Assembly (NCBI RefSeq): GCF_001866075.3
Contig: NZ_CP063356.1
Location: 1,168,164 to 1,232,163, forward strand
DNA length: 64,000 bases
Reading direction: 5' to 3'
Origin: Anaerobacillus isosaccharinicus
Lineage (GTDB): Bacteria; Bacillota; Bacilli; Bacillales; Anaerobacillaceae
This document shows, piece after piece, positions 50,996-58,948 of this stretch (position 1 is the first letter of the stretch; each line of letters begins with the position of its first letter). The translations under genes were made by a program, and so were the position numbers. The notes under the pieces were generated by a model. That model was not told the origin of the DNA. It made no database searches and saw only the letters and a list, made by a program, of their open reading frames with translations.

Positions 50996-51937
50996 TTACA
51001 AGCTTATCTCTTGAATGGGAATCTCGCCCTCCAATGAAAGTTTACTGAACTTCTCTGGTGAACGGTTTTTCAAGCTTCCGTGTGGACGGATGTTATTGTA
51101 AAAATCAATATATTGATCAATGTAATAATACGCCTCATCATAAAAACTAAAGGGATGACGATTAAAACATTCACGTTCGACTTGACTATAAAAGGACTCA
51201 ATATAGGCATTCATATTAGGTGATTTATTTGGGATACGCTCATGATATATTTTTTGATATTGACAAAAATCTCCGAATAAATGGCTGACAAATTGCGGAC
51301 CGTTATCCGTCCTAACGATCAGCTTATTCTCAAATTCAGTGTATTTAAAATGGATCCTCCTCCTAATCAATGCTTTAGTAAGCATGGTTGTCACATCTTT
51401 CGCTCGACATGTAGCTCCTCTGTAGACTCCGACAATCGTCCGATCATACACATCAATCGCACAACACATAAAGACAAAATAGTTCGTCCCTATAATGTTC
51501 CCGTATTTTATATCTAGTTGCCATAGTTGGTTGGGACCTGTGATGATTCGGTTTCTCGCTATTCTTCTAGGATGCTTAGATTGCTTTTCTCTATTTTCTT
51601 TGAGGATATCAAGCTTCGTACAAAGCCGATAAACCTTCTTTTTATTAATAATTAGATCGTATTGATCAACCAACAAGGATGTCCATTTCTTATAGCCTAA
51701 TCCCCCAATCTGATCATCTATATAGTACTCCATAAGATACTCTTCAATCTGTTCGTCTGGAATCCTTCGCCCGTTTTTATGCATTGAATACCCGGGGACG
51801 GGTCTTCCGCGTTTAAACTGCACTCCAACGGACTTTTCAGACCTTCTTGAATAGTAAGTGGAACGATTTAGGCCCAAAGTATCTATAATTCGTTTGACAA
51901 AAAAGCCACTTTCTATCCACCAATCCGCGATTGACAA
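50996..51937 (-). CDS. IS3-family transposase OrfB
   Basis: 313 residues. An N-terminal HTH_21-like region (LNRSTYYSRR, DDQIGGLGYKKW) precedes the rve catalytic core: LWQLDIKYG (Asp), VRTDNGPQF (Asp), NAYIESFYSQVERE (Glu). It ends RPHGSLKNRSPEKF. In the family OrfB is made as an OrfAB fusion by -1 frameshifting. The frame continues upstream of the listed start (RPSLNDLLSIADWW) back to a run of nine A on the minus strand (51959-51967), a likely slippery site. Confidence 0.92.
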   Translation of the reverse strand: MSIADWWIESGFFVKRIIDTLGLNRSTYYSRRSEKSVGVQFKRGRPVPGYSMHKNGRRIPDEQIEEYLMEYYIDDQIGGLGYKKWTSLLVDQYDLIINKKKVYRLCTKLDILKENREKQSKHPRRIARNRIITGPNQLWQLDIKYGNIIGTNYFVFMCCAIDVYDRTIVGVYRGATCRAKDVTTMLTKALIRRRIHFKYTEFENKLIVRTDNGPQFVSHLFGDFCQYQKIYHERIPNKSPNMNAYIESFYSQVERECFNRHPFSFYDEAYYYIDQYIDFYNNIRPHGSLKNRSPEKFSKLSLEGEIPIQEISL

Positions 51938-51945
51938 TAGATCAT

Positions 51946-52257
51946 TTAAAGATGGTCGTTTTTTTTTAATGCCTCTTTGAGTATGGCAACTTCAAGTTCC
52001 TTTTCACCGAGTAGCTTCATCGCCATTTCATATTTCTTCTTATATTCTTGTGTACTAACCTTTGGAGGTAAGACACTATCTGTTTCTGCATCCATCTGGT
52101 CTAATATTTCCGTCTCATATTCATTCATCCACTGTTTTAACGTATGACGGTGAACACCAGCGGACTTAGCAGTAGAGGAAATCTGATTTGTCTCCAACGC
52201 CATCCTGACATAATGCTTTTTTACATTCTCAAAAACTTCAACCTTCTTCCTAGCCAT
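51946..52257 (-). CDS. IS3-family OrfA (HTH)
   Basis: 103 residues from ATG 52257, preceded by GGTGGTGATCAA; an in-frame start at 52326 also exists. An N-terminal helix-turn-helix (FENVKKHYVRMALETNQISSTAKSAGVHRHTLKQW) and a C-terminal leucine-zipper-like coil (YEMAMKLLGEKELEVAILKEAL). It binds the IS ends and overlaps in frame with OrfB through the A9 run. Confidence 0.85.
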   Translation of the reverse strand: MARKKVEVFENVKKHYVRMALETNQISSTAKSAGVHRHTLKQWMNEYETEILDQMDAETDSVLPPKVSTQEYKKKYEMAMKLLGEKELEVAILKEALKKNDHL

Positions 52258-52357
52258 TTGATCACCACCATTATCGAGTATTTTAGGTTTAAAAAGATTG
52301 TACTCTTTATCGATTTTGGTGTCCAAATGATTTAGGGGGCCTAAGAGATTTCGGTGG

Positions 52358-52387
52358 TTTATTAGCCAAAACGATCGATTTATTGAA
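52358..52387. repeat. Left remnant of a TTATTAGCCAAAC array
   Basis: TTTATTAGCCAAAACGATCG plus TTTATTG, the left side of an array interrupted by the IS150-like element. The right side is at 53802-53864. Confidence 0.6.
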
Positions 52388-52461
52388 TGTAGTATAAATA
52401 GTGGACACAGGTTGTGGCGTATGTTTAAATCATTACTAACATAAAAAAGGACGTGTTAAGT

Positions 52462-52770
52462 ATGACTAAAAAGCATAAAACATATGCCCCTGAGTTCAAA
52501 GAGTATGTGACTAAATTAATCGTGTTAGATGGTCATAAGATGGTGAATGTTAGTCGTGAACTTCAAGTTCCTTATGACACATTACAGAAGTGGATCCAAC
52601 GCTTTAAAAAGGAACAGCAGGAAGAAAAGATAAAAGCGCAAAAGGAATTATTAACAGCATCCGAGTATAAGGAAATGTATGAAGCTTTATTAAAAGAAAA
52701 GTTAGAAATTCAAGAGGAGAATGAGATATTAAAAAAGGCCATGCACATCTTCACGCAAGAAAAGAAGTAA
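52462..52770 (+). CDS. IS150-like OrfA
   Basis: 102 residues. An HTH domain (YAPEFKEYVTKLIVLDGHKMVNVSRELQVPYDTLQKW) and a leucine-zipper coil (LKEKLEIQEENEILKKAM). Near its end A-AAA-AAG (52731-52737) is a classic -1 slippery heptamer that would give the OrfAB transposase. ATG 52462 is preferred to 52453 for similarity to family starts. Confidence 0.9.
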   Translation: MTKKHKTYAPEFKEYVTKLIVLDGHKMVNVSRELQVPYDTLQKWIQRFKKEQQEEKIKAQKELLTASEYKEMYEALLKEKLEIQEENEILKKAMHIFTQEKK

Positions 52771-52817
52771 AGTTTGCCTTTATTGAGGCCCACAAGAATG
52801 AACACGCCGTATCGAAG

Positions 52818-53675
52818 ATGTGCAAAGTATTAGGTGTGTCAACGTCTGGCTATTACGTTTATCTCAGGCGTTTAAGACGGGAAGAAACAGAACGTGAAAA
52901 AATGAACAGGTATATTGATGAACGGATAAAGTTTCATTTTCATGATAATTTGGGTACTTATGGTGCGCCGCGTATTCACAGAAAATTAATCAAAGAAAAA
53001 ATCATAGTTTCAAATAAAAAGGTATCTAATCGTATGAGAGACCTAGAGCTAAGAGCTACTCCTCTACCTAAATATTGTCAGACTACAGACTCGGATCATG
53101 ATAAGGAAGTACGTAAAAATGTTCTAAAACGAAATTTCCTCCCTTGTGCTCCTAATAAAGTTTGGGGCACTGACATAACGTATATTCACACAGGAGAAGG
53201 ATTTATTTACTTCAACCCAATAATGGACCTATACTCACGAAGAATTATAAGTTATGCCATTGATGACTCCATGGATCATACGTTGCCTTTGCGGGCCTTA
53301 AAAACGGCGATTAAACTACGTCAACCAGGAGAAGGTTGGATTCACCACTCAGATAGGGGATCTCAATATTGTGCAAATAATTATATCGAGAAACTAGAGG
53401 AAGCTAAAGCAACTATAAGCATGAGTAGAAAAGCAAATCCTTATGACAATGCTTGCGTAGAGTCGTTTTTCGCTTCAATGAAAAAGGAGTATATATATAA
53501 ATTTGCCTTTCAAACCAAGGCCGAAGCTATAGCTGCAGTGAAGTTTTATATAGAGTTTTACAATAGAAAGAGAATGCATTCGACATTAGATTACGCCACT
53601 CCAATAGAGTACGAAGAGGCGTATTATGAGGCGCAAAAGGAAGACGCCACTGCACACATAAACACCTCTGCTTAA
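52818..53675 (+). CDS. IS150-like OrfB transposase
   Basis: 285 residues from the ATG; by frameshift it continues from OrfA at 52737 (KEVKFAFIEAHKNEHAVSKMC). An HTH_21 domain (YGAPRIHRKL), then the rve core: VWGTDITYI (Asp), IHHSDRGSQY (Asp), NACVESFFASMKKEYIY (Glu), ending YNRKRMHSTLDYATPIEYE. All catalytic residues are present, so the IS is probably active. Confidence 0.93.
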   Translation: MCKVLGVSTSGYYVYLRRLRREETEREKMNRYIDERIKFHFHDNLGTYGAPRIHRKLIKEKIIVSNKKVSNRMRDLELRATPLPKYCQTTDSDHDKEVRKNVLKRNFLPCAPNKVWGTDITYIHTGEGFIYFNPIMDLYSRRIISYAIDDSMDHTLPLRALKTAIKLRQPGEGWIHHSDRGSQYCANNYIEKLEEAKATISMSRKANPYDNACVESFFASMKKEYIYKFAFQTKAEAIAAVKFYIEFYNRKRMHSTLDYATPIEYEEAYYEAQKEDATAHINTSA

Positions 53676-53715
53676 AGGATCGGTTCGTTTTTTGAACCAA
53701 TCCTTTAAGCAGAGG
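53665..53715 (+). terminator. Long hairpin at the IS 3' end
   Basis: CCTCTGCTTAAAGGAT...GGTTC pairs with GAACC...ATCCTTTAAGCAGAGG around a loop of about seven bases: a 22-bp stem with one mismatch, starting in the last codons of orfB. Likely terminator or protection against outside transcription. Confidence 0.7.
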
Positions 53716-53801
53716 CATCCAAACGAAGTGACAGCGAAGTGCGGAAGTAAAAAAATACGCCACAACTTGGAGAAATATTGTCTACTTTATTGACAGAAGT
53801 C

Positions 53802-53864
53802 CATTATAAGCCGAATTTGAGCATTTATTAGCCAAACTCGACAGTTTATTAGCCAAACACCAAA
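53802..53864. repeat. Right remnant of the TTATTAGCCAAAC array
   Basis: Three units with a 21-22-bp period: ATTATAAGCCGAATTTGAGC, TTATTAGCCAAACTCGACAG, TTATTAGCCAAACACC. Homologous in core and period to the arrays at 13571 and 23698. The IS150-like element sits between this and 52358-52387. Confidence 0.65.
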
Positions 53865-53948
53865 TCGCAGTCTAAACTCCTGAACTTGGACATAACAAAA
53901 ATATCAGTCACCACAGCTGATAACTGTGATAACTGACATATTGAGCAG

Positions 53949-55889
53949 CTATTTTACAAGTGGCTTACTTAAATCGATCACATATTGGCCAAGTGGACCG
54001 TTGCCGTAAACGTAAGCAAATTCATGGGCTGGATGATCTGATAGAATTTTGTACCATAATACGCCATCTGCAGCGATGACCTCGTCAACAATTAACACAC
54101 TGTATCCCTTTGCTCTCGGGTACGAAAATTGGACAGTTGATGTTGTTACTGGTTGAGAACGAACATTTAAACCTAGATTAGTATTTACAATACCAATACG
54201 AACGCGGTTCTCTACCTTTGTATCCAATCCACCAAGGTGGCGATCTGCTCGGTACATGTGCCCGGCAATTTTTTGTCCCCAATATGGATCGGAGGCGTAA
54301 CGAACATTAATACCAACTGTTTTATTTCCTAATAAGGCTCCATTATAGCGCCAATTATTTGCCCCTTGCGAGTTTCGAGGAGAAATATATGATTCTTTGA
54401 TAAAGTTAGCGATGAAGCGAATGCATGCTTCGTAGCTTTCGAATGTTGCTGCGCCTTCACCTGGGTTACTATCTACCGCTTTATAACCAAATAGGTTGTA
54501 CTTCTCTCTTGCAATTGCGCTTGTACCCCAGTTGCTTTCATGAATGGCCTTTGCTAGTAAATAGAGTGCGTTAACATTGTGCTCTTCTTGAGCTGCAATA
54601 AAAACTTCTCCTAATTGCGCTAACGGACTTTCAGGTAAGTGTGGCGGTTTTAATTCTCTGACGAAGCGGTTTAACTCCTCGGCAGTATAAGCTGTTTTTG
54701 TACGTAAGGGTATATGTGTAAAATATTGATAGTCTACCCCTACTAATTTATTGCTAGCATCATAGAATGTTATTCCGTCCCAGCTATAATAACGGGCATT
54801 AACATCTGGTTTAACAAACTCAGGTGCTGGGCCAATCGAATAGTTCACGTAATGGTTTGATGCTGGTACATAAACGTAATGAAATAGACGACCATCAATG
54901 TTTCGATAATAAGATTGTCCTTTAAGTAGTTGCTTTGGTACTAAGTTCACGTCGTACACACTAACAAAGCCTACTGTATCCGCTATTTGAACTTTAACCG
55001 TTGTGCCATCTGCTTCAATAAATTTCATTTCAGCACCCGCTGGTAAGTAGGTTAAAGAGTTATTTGGATTTAAAGTTTTGTTAGGGAAAATTGAAACCGT
55101 TGCTCCAACTGCTGGGCGAGTGTACGCAATTCCCTCTTTCATTTGCAACACCTTGTCGTTAATGACGATCACATCGTGTTTTGAAGGATCGAACACTTGT
55201 TGCGCCTCAGCGAACGTTTTATATTTTGTTGGTGAATACACTAACTGACCATTACTAATGGAGCCGATTTCGTAAAGGATTTCTGGTGGCTTTTCAATAA
55301 CATTTAGCATTCGGAAAATAAATGCCGCTGCATGAGCTCTTGTTGCCGTATCAGTAGGCGCAAATCTACCATCTAAATGGCCTTGGATAATTTTAAAATG
55401 CGTATTATAAGCAACTGCATCTAAAAAACTAGCAGCAATTTTATTAGTATCTGAAAAAGTTAACGGTACATTTACCCCTTCAATTTCTTTAAATTGTAAT
55501 GCGCGATAAATCATCGCAGCCATTTGCTGACGCTCAATATGTAGGCCAGGACGAAACTCAGTGTCGTTGTAGCCATTAATAATTTTTGCGGCATACGCAC
55601 TTCTAATTGCTAATTCAAGCTCAGTTCCTTCTGATACATCTATAAATGGAATAGCACCACCTGGATCTGGTAATTTCAATGCTCGATAAATCAGCAAAGC
55701 AAACTGACCTCTCGTTACTTGATCATCTGGACCAAACTTCCCATTTGAATACCCTTGCATGATTTCGCGAGCTGCCATTTCACGCATTTCTTTTTCAAGT
55801 CGATGCCCAGTAATATCATCTGCTGCAACGGTCAACGGTTGGATGGCTAGTAAAAAAACAAGTGCTAGTAGAAAACTAATTTTCTTCAA
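53949..55889 (-). CDS. SLH-anchored N-acetylglucosaminidase
   Basis: 646 residues. Signal peptide MKKISFLLALVFLLAIQPLTV, then three SLH domains at about 30-205 (VTRGQFALLIYRALKL, IERQQMAAMIYRALQF, ATRAHAAAFIFRML). A middle region follows, then a glucosaminidase (LytD/FlgJ-like) domain with catalytic Glu in YLLAKAIHESNWGTSAIA and YNLFGYKA, and a C-terminal SH3b-like part (NLGLNVRSQP). It cuts the glycan chains of peptidoglycan and is held on the wall polymer through its SLH domains. It stands alone, divergent from the lipoprotein at 56066. Confidence 0.9.
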   Translation of the reverse strand: MKKISFLLALVFLLAIQPLTVAADDITGHRLEKEMREMAAREIMQGYSNGKFGPDDQVTRGQFALLIYRALKLPDPGGAIPFIDVSEGTELELAIRSAYAAKIINGYNDTEFRPGLHIERQQMAAMIYRALQFKEIEGVNVPLTFSDTNKIAASFLDAVAYNTHFKIIQGHLDGRFAPTDTATRAHAAAFIFRMLNVIEKPPEILYEIGSISNGQLVYSPTKYKTFAEAQQVFDPSKHDVIVINDKVLQMKEGIAYTRPAVGATVSIFPNKTLNPNNSLTYLPAGAEMKFIEADGTTVKVQIADTVGFVSVYDVNLVPKQLLKGQSYYRNIDGRLFHYVYVPASNHYVNYSIGPAPEFVKPDVNARYYSWDGITFYDASNKLVGVDYQYFTHIPLRTKTAYTAEELNRFVRELKPPHLPESPLAQLGEVFIAAQEEHNVNALYLLAKAIHESNWGTSAIAREKYNLFGYKAVDSNPGEGAATFESYEACIRFIANFIKESYISPRNSQGANNWRYNGALLGNKTVGINVRYASDPYWGQKIAGHMYRADRHLGGLDTKVENRVRIGIVNTNLGLNVRSQPVTTSTVQFSYPRAKGYSVLIVDEVIAADGVLWYKILSDHPAHEFAYVYGNGPLGQYVIDLSKPLVK

Positions 55890-56065
55890 ATCTAGTAGTC
55901 CCTCCTCTTAAGTTGTATAATTTCATATATCTAACTAACATTCTAGCAGATAATGGACCTATTAATATAGTTCTTTTTGCCAATTCCTAATGAAAATAAT
56001 GGAAATTTGTCGCTATTTGCTTAATACCAATGAAAAATTGTAAACTTTCCTAAGAGGTGAATTTA

Positions 56066-57661
56066 ATGTCGTTAAAGCCTTACCTATTTTTGTTCGTTTG
56101 TTTGATCTTGACTGTTGGATGTGAAAGCTCTACTTTAGAAAAAACGAATCATTTTTCGTTACCGCTAAATCATGAAATGACTGTAGAAATTTCTAGTGAG
56201 GAAATTGAATTCGGTACTGCTAAGGTTACGGAGGACTTCCATACAATTTCCGAAGACAAGTCGTATCATTACGAGTTGCTAAAGAAAAAAGATGTAGTTG
56301 GGCAGCTAACAATTACGATAAGAACACTTGATAATCAAGATCAAATGATTTTTTCTAGACTCGATAATTTTGTGGATGAACACCTAATAATCAGCGTTTC
56401 GCTACCCGTGGGAAATGTTAATCGTTACGAATTAGTAGATTTCGATCAAATTTTTATTGAGAGAGAACATGATTCAACACTGGGGATCGATCCAACGACA
56501 TACCCGATTGGTTTATTTGATTTATATTTCTATGAAGATTTTCGGTATAGTTTTTTCGCAAGTAAAAATTATATCTCAAAGCAACTGAGTTTGGATTATG
56601 AAAATGGTGGGTTTAGTACTTTAAGGGATTTAGTCGAAGAGAATAAACAATTTTCAACCAAAGTAAATGATCAACAGTTGTTGCTTGAACTGCCGCTCCA
56701 TTCTTATGGAAGTGATATTTCTGAAAGTTGGTTCATGATATCTAGTGAGCGACTTTTTGAAGAAAAAGAACATCTTAATGAATGGGTAGAACATAGTAAT
56801 CGAAATTATGCTCATATAAACAAATGGTTAACTCCAGATGGAAATTACAAAAAATTACCATGGTCTATCGAACCTTTTACAAAATTGGGCTACGGACGCA
56901 ATATCGGTTCAATGCAGGACAAGCTCGCCCTAGACAACTACGAAGCAACAAGCGAGCGCTTTTTTTATAACTTAACGATGAATTCTGTGGTCATGTTGGA
57001 GGCATATCAGAAGGAAAATGAAGATGTTTGGATGACAGAGTATACGAGTACATGGTTAAAAAATTCTTATGAAACGATCGCACCTTTTGTTGATACGCGA
57101 CATAATGAAAACGTCGCTCTGTTCTTAACGAGAGTTGGAAACAGGTTTAATATTGATGAATTAAAAGATTCGCATCTAAATTATGCGAACTATCTACTAG
57201 AGCAAGTTGAGGTTGGTAATACATTTCCTATTGGTCAGGAGACTTTTTTTATCGCTGATTATTATTCACCACATCCAGGAACTATGATGACTCACGCGTC
57301 ACTTAATCATATTCTTGGGGGAATTAATTTTCTCCTAGATAGTTATTTCTATACGAGTAATAACGACTACCTGGAATTAGCAATGATTATGAGAAGCGGT
57401 ATTGAAGAGCTCGGTGAGAATTGGATTCGAGATAATGGTGATCTATGGTACCAAATTAACCCTGATCTTACCTTTACAGGGAACGATTATGAACAGTTAA
57501 CCTTATATGATCTCCTTCTTAGTCAACAGAAGTGGGAAGCGGTGGGACTAGATCGAAGTAAACTTTTTGACACTCTAATTACATCAAAAATGAGGTATTT
57601 ATATTCTCAAAATAAAACACTTATTCCTCTGATAGAAGAAATGTTAGCGGATCAGGAGTAA
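56066..57661 (+). CDS. Lipoprotein with C5-epimerase-like alpha/alpha-toroid
   Basis: 531 residues from ATG 56066 (AGAGGTG 6 nt upstream). A lipobox (LILTVGC) places it on the outer membrane face. The N-terminal ~250 residues are beta-rich and unrecognised. The C-terminal ~270 are helical with repeats such as ASLNHILGGINFLLDSYFYTSNNDYLELA and ENWIRDNGDLWYQINPD, the pattern of glucuronyl C5-epimerase or related toroid enzymes. Activity is unproven. Its setting among wall hydrolases suggests polysaccharide processing. A perfect terminator follows. Confidence 0.7.
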   Translation: MSLKPYLFLFVCLILTVGCESSTLEKTNHFSLPLNHEMTVEISSEEIEFGTAKVTEDFHTISEDKSYHYELLKKKDVVGQLTITIRTLDNQDQMIFSRLDNFVDEHLIISVSLPVGNVNRYELVDFDQIFIEREHDSTLGIDPTTYPIGLFDLYFYEDFRYSFFASKNYISKQLSLDYENGGFSTLRDLVEENKQFSTKVNDQQLLLELPLHSYGSDISESWFMISSERLFEEKEHLNEWVEHSNRNYAHINKWLTPDGNYKKLPWSIEPFTKLGYGRNIGSMQDKLALDNYEATSERFFYNLTMNSVVMLEAYQKENEDVWMTEYTSTWLKNSYETIAPFVDTRHNENVALFLTRVGNRFNIDELKDSHLNYANYLLEQVEVGNTFPIGQETFFIADYYSPHPGTMMTHASLNHILGGINFLLDSYFYTSNNDYLELAMIMRSGIEELGENWIRDNGDLWYQINPDLTFTGNDYEQLTLYDLLLSQQKWEAVGLDRSKLFDTLITSKMRYLYSQNKTLIPLIEEMLADQE

Positions 57662-57665
57662 TATA

Positions 57666-57692
57666 AAAAGCTGAATCTAGGATTCAGCTTTT
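57666..57692. terminator. Bidirectional terminator
   Basis: AAAAGCTGAATC, TAG, GATTCAGCTTTTTT between convergent genes; A- and T-runs serve both directions. Confidence 0.85.
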
Positions 57693-57704
57693 TTCATGTT
57701 TAAA

Positions 57705-58730
57705 TTATTTAATAACGCGGTATAAGAATACTGTAAACTCAATTCTAGATGTATACTCATCTGGTTGATACGTACCATCTGGGTAACCAGTTGTGATCCC
57801 ATTGGCTCTCATTAATTGAATTGCTTCGTAAGCTGGATGGTCATCAGGGACATCGCTAAATGTCTGCTTTGCTGTTTTGACCTCAGTTTCGGCTAACTTA
57901 TATGCTCGTTGCAATATAATTGCCATTTGCGCTCTTGTTACAGGTTCATTAGGTTGGAAAGTTCCGTTACTAAAACCTGTAATAATCCCAGCTTCTTGCA
58001 ATGCAGTAATTGCTTGATATGAAGAATCCGTTTTACTCACATCAGAGAATGTCGCTGGGTTTTTCGCTGTCAGCTTTAATTCGCGATTTAACATAACTGC
58101 TAATTGTGCTCTTGTAAGTAATTCATTCGGTTTAAAATGAGATTGCTCAAAGCCATTAACAATTCCCTTATGGCTCATTTCATAAACTGCTTCATAGCCC
58201 CAATGGCTTTCTGGAACATCGTAGTATCTGCCTAAAGCAAGCTCTTCTAATACTTCTTCAACTTCTTCAGGCTCTTCTATGATTCTTCTAGCACCGGCAT
58301 ACTTTGGTCCCCAATAAGAGTGATTAAGCGATTCAACTTTTACACCTGAACTTTTTGCACTTATGAATTTATTATCTCCCACGTATATTCCTGAGTGAGA
58401 AATTCCTTTTTTGTATGTATTCTTAAAGAAAACTAAATCCCCTTTAATTAAGTCTTTTTTCTCAACTTTTTCACCAATTTTAAACTGGTCTACTGAAGTA
58501 CGAGGAAGATCTATGTCAAAGTTATTAAAAACATAGAGTAGAAATCCTGAACAATCAAATCCAGTCTTTGGGGTAGTTCCCCCGAATTTATACTTCGTTC
58601 CTTTAAACTCTAAAGCATAATCAACAAGATCTTCAGCTGATGTTGAAGCCGAAACATTATGTACAGGCAGTATTAGCGTTATAACAAGCATGACAATTAT
58701 CATCTTTAATAAATGTTGTTTCCTCTTCAA
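57705..58730 (-). CDS. NlpC/P60 endopeptidase with three SLH domains
   Basis: 341 residues from TTG 58730 (AGGAGTG 9 nt upstream). The signal peptide ends near VSAST. An NlpC/P60 domain at 30-150 has catalytic Cys in KTGFDCSGFLLYVF and His in ISHSGIYVGDNKF. Three SLH domains follow at about 170-340 (LTRAQLAVMLNREL, VTRAQMAIILQRAYKL, TSRIEFTVFLYRVI). It should cleave peptide stems of peptidoglycan at the cell surface. Here the SLH domains are C-terminal, as in the neighbouring protease. Confidence 0.92.
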   Translation of the reverse strand: MKRKQHLLKMIIVMLVITLILPVHNVSASTSAEDLVDYALEFKGTKYKFGGTTPKTGFDCSGFLLYVFNNFDIDLPRTSVDQFKIGEKVEKKDLIKGDLVFFKNTYKKGISHSGIYVGDNKFISAKSSGVKVESLNHSYWGPKYAGARRIIEEPEEVEEVLEELALGRYYDVPESHWGYEAVYEMSHKGIVNGFEQSHFKPNELLTRAQLAVMLNRELKLTAKNPATFSDVSKTDSSYQAITALQEAGIITGFSNGTFQPNEPVTRAQMAIILQRAYKLAETEVKTAKQTFSDVPDDHPAYEAIQLMRANGITTGYPDGTYQPDEYTSRIEFTVFLYRVIK

Positions 58731-58906
58731 ATAAGATCACTCCTACTAAGTAGTTGTTCTATTAACCTATTTTCTCGGATGTTTTTATTCTACCATAATT
58801 TTCTGAATAGGTTCTTTACGATTATATTACAATGTTTTTACTATTGTCTTAAAATTCGAATAAATCTTCTGCTATTACTTGTCGGACAAGTGCTATTTTT
58901 GAAAAA

Positions 58907-58934
58907 AAAGCTGACAATATGTTTGTCAGCTTTT
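58907..58934 (-). terminator. Terminator of the subtilisin-like gene
   Basis: AAAAGCTGACA, ATATG, TTTGTCAGCTTTT, 15 bp after the stop. Confidence 0.8.
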
Positions 58935-58948
58935 ATTAATGAATAATA

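Larger units (their letters stand above)
50691..52343 (-). mobile_element. IS3-family insertion sequence
   Basis: Ends read TAGGCCCCTTTATTTTGGACAC (left, inward) and TTAGGCCCCCTAAATCATTTGG (right, inward on the minus strand), imperfect inverted repeats around orfA and orfB. About 300 bp lie between the orfB stop and the left end, unusually long, and contain the structured element at 50764-50971. ATTTCGG occurs on both flanks but not adjacent, so the target duplication is unclear. Confidence 0.75.
52388..53795 (+). mobile_element. IS3-family (IS150-like) insertion sequence
   Basis: Starts TGTAGTATAAATAGTGGACA and ends (minus strand) TGTCAATAAAGTAGACA, sharing TTGTGGCGTAT as the inner part of the inverted repeat. 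A 3-bp target duplication GAA is visible on both sides. It carries orfA and orfB with a -1 frameshift signal and a strong 3' hairpin. Apparently intact. Confidence 0.82.
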
